Assembly (NCBI GenBank): GCA_016195085.1
Contig: JACQAG010000071.1
Span: 1 to 63,092, forward strand
Direction of reading: 5' to 3'
Length of the DNA stretch: 63,092 nucleotides
DNA from: Pseudomonadota bacterium
GTDB lineage: Bacteria; Pseudomonadota; Alphaproteobacteria; SHVZ01
The notes beneath the pieces were generated by a model. The model searched no databases and had not been told where the DNA came from. It worked only from the letters and a program-made list of their open reading frames with translations. Within the stretch, counting starts at the first letter, position 1; each line of letters begins with the position of its first letter. A program made the position numbers and the translations under genes. Shown one piece after another: positions 61,212 to 63,092 of this stretch.

Positions 61212-61295
61212 TCAGATTGAACGCAGCCCTCCGTCCGCCGCCACTTTCGGATAGCCATAAAATCGATAGAAGCGGTTGGCGGGCACGAGGTGCAT
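61212..61295 (-). CDS. Phe/Tyr-rich attenuation leader peptide of aroG
   Basis: A 27-residue peptide with FYRFYGYP at residues 9-16. Two Phe and three Tyr fall within seven codons. It lies 26 nt upstream of the attenuator terminator and 90 nt upstream of aroG. CCGCCA in codons 5-7 can pair with TGGCGGC in codons 18-20, which in turn can pair with the 5' arm of the terminator. These are regions 1, 2 and 3 of a classical attenuator. Stalling at Phe/Tyr codons would free region 2 to form the antiterminator. Confidence 0.8.
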   Translation of the reverse strand: MHLVPANRFYRFYGYPKVAADGGLRSI

Positions 61296-61302
61296 GCCGC
61301 AG

Positions 61303-61331
61303 ACACTAGTCGGGAAGCGCCATCGTGTAAA
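61303..61331 (-). promoter_or_regulatory. Candidate promoter of the aroG leader
   Basis: Minus strand: TTTACA (61326-61331), a 17-nt spacer, then TAGTGT (61303-61308). The predicted start would fall at or next to the leader-peptide ATG, implying a leaderless transcript. The -10 match is modest. Confidence 0.4.
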
Positions 61332-61439
61332 CACCCGCCGATGCGCTCCGCGCCGCTCTTGGCGCTCCCATGCCCTTGCGTTACGGGCGCGGACCGGCTC
61401 GAATGATCCGAACGGTGATCGCCCTGGAGGATAGCCGGC

Positions 61440-61766
61440 ATGGATCCCAAGACCAGAACCCGCGTCGGCGATCTCGACCTGCTGCCGTTTCCGCCGGGGC
61501 GTCTGTCGAAGCAGGCCTTCGATACCGGCGCGATCGAGCTGCGGCACTACGCGCCCAAGGGCGTCGACAATCAGGTGCCCCATGACCAGGACGAGCTCTA
61601 TGTGGTGATCAGCGGCACCGGCTCCTTCAAGCGGGCGGGCGAGACGGTCCCGTTCGCGGCCGGCGACGTGCTGTTCGCCGCCGCCCATGAAGAACACCGC
61701 TTTCTGAATTTCTCCGAGGATTTCCAGACCTGGGTGCTGTTCTACGGGCCGAAGCGGGCGAAATGA
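61440..61766 (+). CDS. Single-domain cupin protein
   Basis: A 108-residue cupin. Metal-binding residues are visible in NQVPHDQDELYVVISGTG and the later HEEHRFLNF. The first His pair is separated from Glu by the expected distance. GGAGGATAG precedes the ATG. It diverges from the aroG leader. It is unrelated in detail to the tandem cupin at 33905. The substrate is unknown. Confidence 0.82.
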   Translation: MDPKTRTRVGDLDLLPFPPGRLSKQAFDTGAIELRHYAPKGVDNQVPHDQDELYVVISGTGSFKRAGETVPFAAGDVLFAAAHEEHRFLNFSEDFQTWVLFYGPKRAK

Positions 61767-61861
61767 GCAAGCAGGCACCGCCGGCGCGCGGCAATCCCGG
61801 CCGGTATCCGAGACCTGCTAGACTGGCAGCGACCATGGCGGGCAGAGGGGAGAACTCAACG

Positions 61862-61894
61862 ATGCTCGAGGCCGCGCGCGGGTGCGATGCATGA
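61862..61894 (+). CDS. Possible 10-codon upstream ORF coupled to aldolase
   Basis: ATG at 61862 is preceded by a strong GAGGGGAGAA ribosome-binding site and encodes MLEAARGCDA. It ends at a TGA that overlaps the ATG of the class II aldolase (ATGA at 61891-61894). The aldolase start itself has no good ribosome-binding site. A translational-coupling role is inferred from this arrangement alone. Confidence 0.4.
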   Translation: MLEAARGCDA

Positions 61895-62619
61895 CCGGAT
61901 CGGGGGACGCCGGCACCTTGCCCGCCTCTGATCTGATCGACGAGCTCGTCATCGGCAACAAGATCCTGTCGCACCAGAAGGTGGTCGACGCCTTCGGGCA
62001 TCTGAGCGTGCGTCACGACAAAGATCCAACCCGGTACCTGATGTCCCGCCACCTGGCGCCGGGCCTGGTGACGGAAGCCGACATCGTGACCTTCGATCTC
62101 GACAGCAATCCGATCGTCGACAAGGGCCAGCGCTATTACAGCGAGCGCTACATTCACGGCGAGATCTACAAGGCGCGGCCCGAGATCGTCGCCGTGGTGC
62201 ATTGCCATGCCCGCGAGCTCATTCCCTATGGTGCTACGGGAACGCTGCTGCGCCCGATCTTTCACATGAGCGGCTTTCTCGGCGCCGGCGTGCCGATCTT
62301 CGAGATCCGCGAGGCCGCCGGCATGACCAACATGCTGGTGAGGACGCCGGCCTTGGGCAAGGCTCTCGCCAAATCCCTCGGCGACAAGCCCGTGGTGCTG
62401 ATGCGCGGTCATGGCGCCACCATGGTCGGCAAGTCGATCAAGCAGGTGGTCTATCGCTCGATCTACGCATCGGTGAACGCCCAGCTGCAGATGGACGCGG
62501 TCAAGCTGGGCCAGCCGATCTTTCTCGCCGATGAAGAAGCAAAGAAAGCGGCGGAGGCCAATGACGGCTCGCTCGACCGCGCCTGGAACTATTGGAAGCA
62601 TGAGGCATTGGGAGAATGA
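61891..62619 (+). CDS. Class II aldolase/adducin family protein
   Basis: A 242-residue protein with the class II aldolase fold. Zinc-ligand histidines are in VVHCHAREL and the later VLMRGHGATMVG, and the N-terminal GHLSVRHD supplies the substrate loop. Relatives include fuculose-phosphate aldolases and hydroxy-acid or decarboxylase-like enzymes of aromatic catabolism. The substrate is not evident. The start at 61891 is coupled to a short upstream ORF; GTG 61882 is an alternative. Confidence 0.88.
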   Translation: MTGSGDAGTLPASDLIDELVIGNKILSHQKVVDAFGHLSVRHDKDPTRYLMSRHLAPGLVTEADIVTFDLDSNPIVDKGQRYYSERYIHGEIYKARPEIVAVVHCHARELIPYGATGTLLRPIFHMSGFLGAGVPIFEIREAAGMTNMLVRTPALGKALAKSLGDKPVVLMRGHGATMVGKSIKQVVYRSIYASVNAQLQMDAVKLGQPIFLADEEAKKAAEANDGSLDRAWNYWKHEALGE

Positions 62620-62649
62620 CGATCGACGTATACTGGTCGATATAGAGAT

Positions 62650-62735
62650 CCCTCACCCTCCCACGCGAGCGCGTGGGCCCCTCCCTCTCCCGCGATGCGG
62701 GAGAGGGTGCCGAGCGTAAGCGAGGCGGGTGAGGG
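62650..62735. repeat. Intergenic inverted repeat with nested hairpins
   Basis: Outer arms CCCTCACC and GGTGAGGG (62650-62657, 62728-62735) enclose two perfect hairpins: CCCACGCG-AG-CGCGTGGG and CCCTCTCCCGC-GAT-GCGGGAGAGGG. It differs from the G-rich family at 20973. It separates the aldolase gene from the next gene and may terminate transcription. Confidence 0.75.
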
Positions 62736-62756
62736 TCGGCTCGGGGAGGTTCAACA

Positions 62757-63092
62757 ATGCGATCGATGCTCGGCGTGACGATGCTTGCCGGCGCAGTCTT
62801 GGCGGCAACGCTCGGCGGTGCCGTGCCGGGAGCGACCGCAGCCGATCCGCCGAAGCCATGGCGCCACGGCCTCCTGGAGGCGAAGAGCGACGCCGGCATC
62901 ATCTTGATGCCGAGCCGCGGCGGCTTTGCCGTAAAACAGGGGCTGGCGCTGGAGATCGTACAGATCAAGAGTGACATCACCGGCCTGCAGGCTTTGCTCG
63001 CCGGCGAGCTGGATAGCTTCGAGGGCGGCATCGGCGGCTCGATCAAGGTTGCCGCGCGGGGCGTCGATGTGAAGTTCGTCGGTTGCTTCTGG
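62757..63092 (+). CDS. ABC transporter substrate-binding protein (5' part)
   Basis: The first 112 codons of a gene that runs off the window. A signal peptide (about 1-27, LGVTMLAGAVLAATLGG) is followed by a mature start DPPKPWRHGLLEAKSDAGI. The SRGGFAVKQGLALEIVQIKS segment resembles NitT/TauT (NMT1/THI5-like) binding proteins. Permease and ATPase genes would be expected downstream, outside the window. AGGTTCAACA gives a moderate ribosome-binding site. Confidence 0.75.
   Translation, partial: MRSMLGVTMLAGAVLAATLGGAVPGATAADPPKPWRHGLLEAKSDAGIILMPSRGGFAVKQGLALEIVQIKSDITGLQALLAGELDSFEGGIGGSIKVAARGVDVKFVGCFW

Noticed and set aside
1-63092. CRISPR arrays, rRNA genes, prophage structural genes
   Set aside because: I found no regularly spaced direct repeats, no rRNA-like conserved segments, and no capsid, tail or terminase proteins. 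The HGG-motif protein alone is not evidence of a phage.

Overview
The window is one contiguous stretch of a GC-rich bacterial chromosome. Its gene content fits an alphaproteobacterium, most likely a free-living Rhodospirillales-like lineage. The evidence is the HIG1 / cobalamin adenosyltransferase / etfBA / hbd run, DUF2125, the 856-residue DUF4175 (TIGR02302) membrane protein, an MJ0042 zinc-ribbon protein beside ftsEX, a bacterial Coq7, a B12-dependent ribonucleotide reductase, and the frequent ATGA-type stop/start overlaps. No ribosomal RNA, CRISPR array, integrase or prophage structural gene is visible. The species cannot be named from sequence alone.

Layout. 1-32 kb is mostly conserved chromosomal backbone. 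It holds a P-loop ATPase with metA (methionine), a chorismate mutase-like gene with hisC and tyrA (aromatic amino acids), DUF2125, a ChaC-like gene, a sensor kinase and nrdJ. The ftsE-ftsX-ydcF-plsC operon diverges from the zinc-ribbon gene. DUF4175, lysA, lptM and argH follow, with tlpA divergent. Next come hbd-etfA-etfB-ATR-HIG1, a secreted barnase with its barstar, a J-domain gene, an ACT-like gene with a NUDIX hydrolase, a structured 269-bp repeat, gluQ, an esterase, an HNH nuclease, and a yqaA-dsbB-coq7 operon.

32-44 kb is accessory. It has a LysR regulator facing a decayed cupin/GST/cupin array, an MFS exporter, tRNA-Leu(CAA), a 5.5-kb segment bounded by a partial copy of the tRNA 3' end (small membrane protein, MITE, HGG-motif protein, polar amino-acid ABC transporter, SDR), a RelE/XRE toxin-antitoxin pair and a GH39 glycosidase.

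44-63 kb mixes signalling and metabolism. It has two hybrid histidine kinases, a hairpin-repeat cassette around an amidohydrolase remnant, a GMC oxidoreductase with its small subunit, an exported esterase, an M19 dipeptidase, DUF169, a fatty acid desaturase, a CHAT/TPR protein, a GNAT enzyme, and a DAHP synthase. It ends with a cupin, a class II aldolase and the start of an ABC substrate-binding protein.

Most notable. (1) The DAHP synthase gene is preceded by a 27-codon leader peptide dense in Phe/Tyr codons (F-Y-R-F-Y-G-Y), and four mutually complementary segments end in an intrinsic terminator, which is a textbook attenuator. (2) Several short palindromic elements end in CTAG. Two form multi-arm hairpin structures, and paired copies differ by compensatory base changes. 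(3) A tRNA-Leu 3'-end duplication brackets an integrase-less accessory segment. (4) A cupin family has expanded and decayed beside a truncated GST. Together with the DAHP synthase, the chorismate mutase, hisC and tyrA genes cover several steps of Phe/Tyr synthesis, so the leader senses the end products of a pathway that is partly encoded here.
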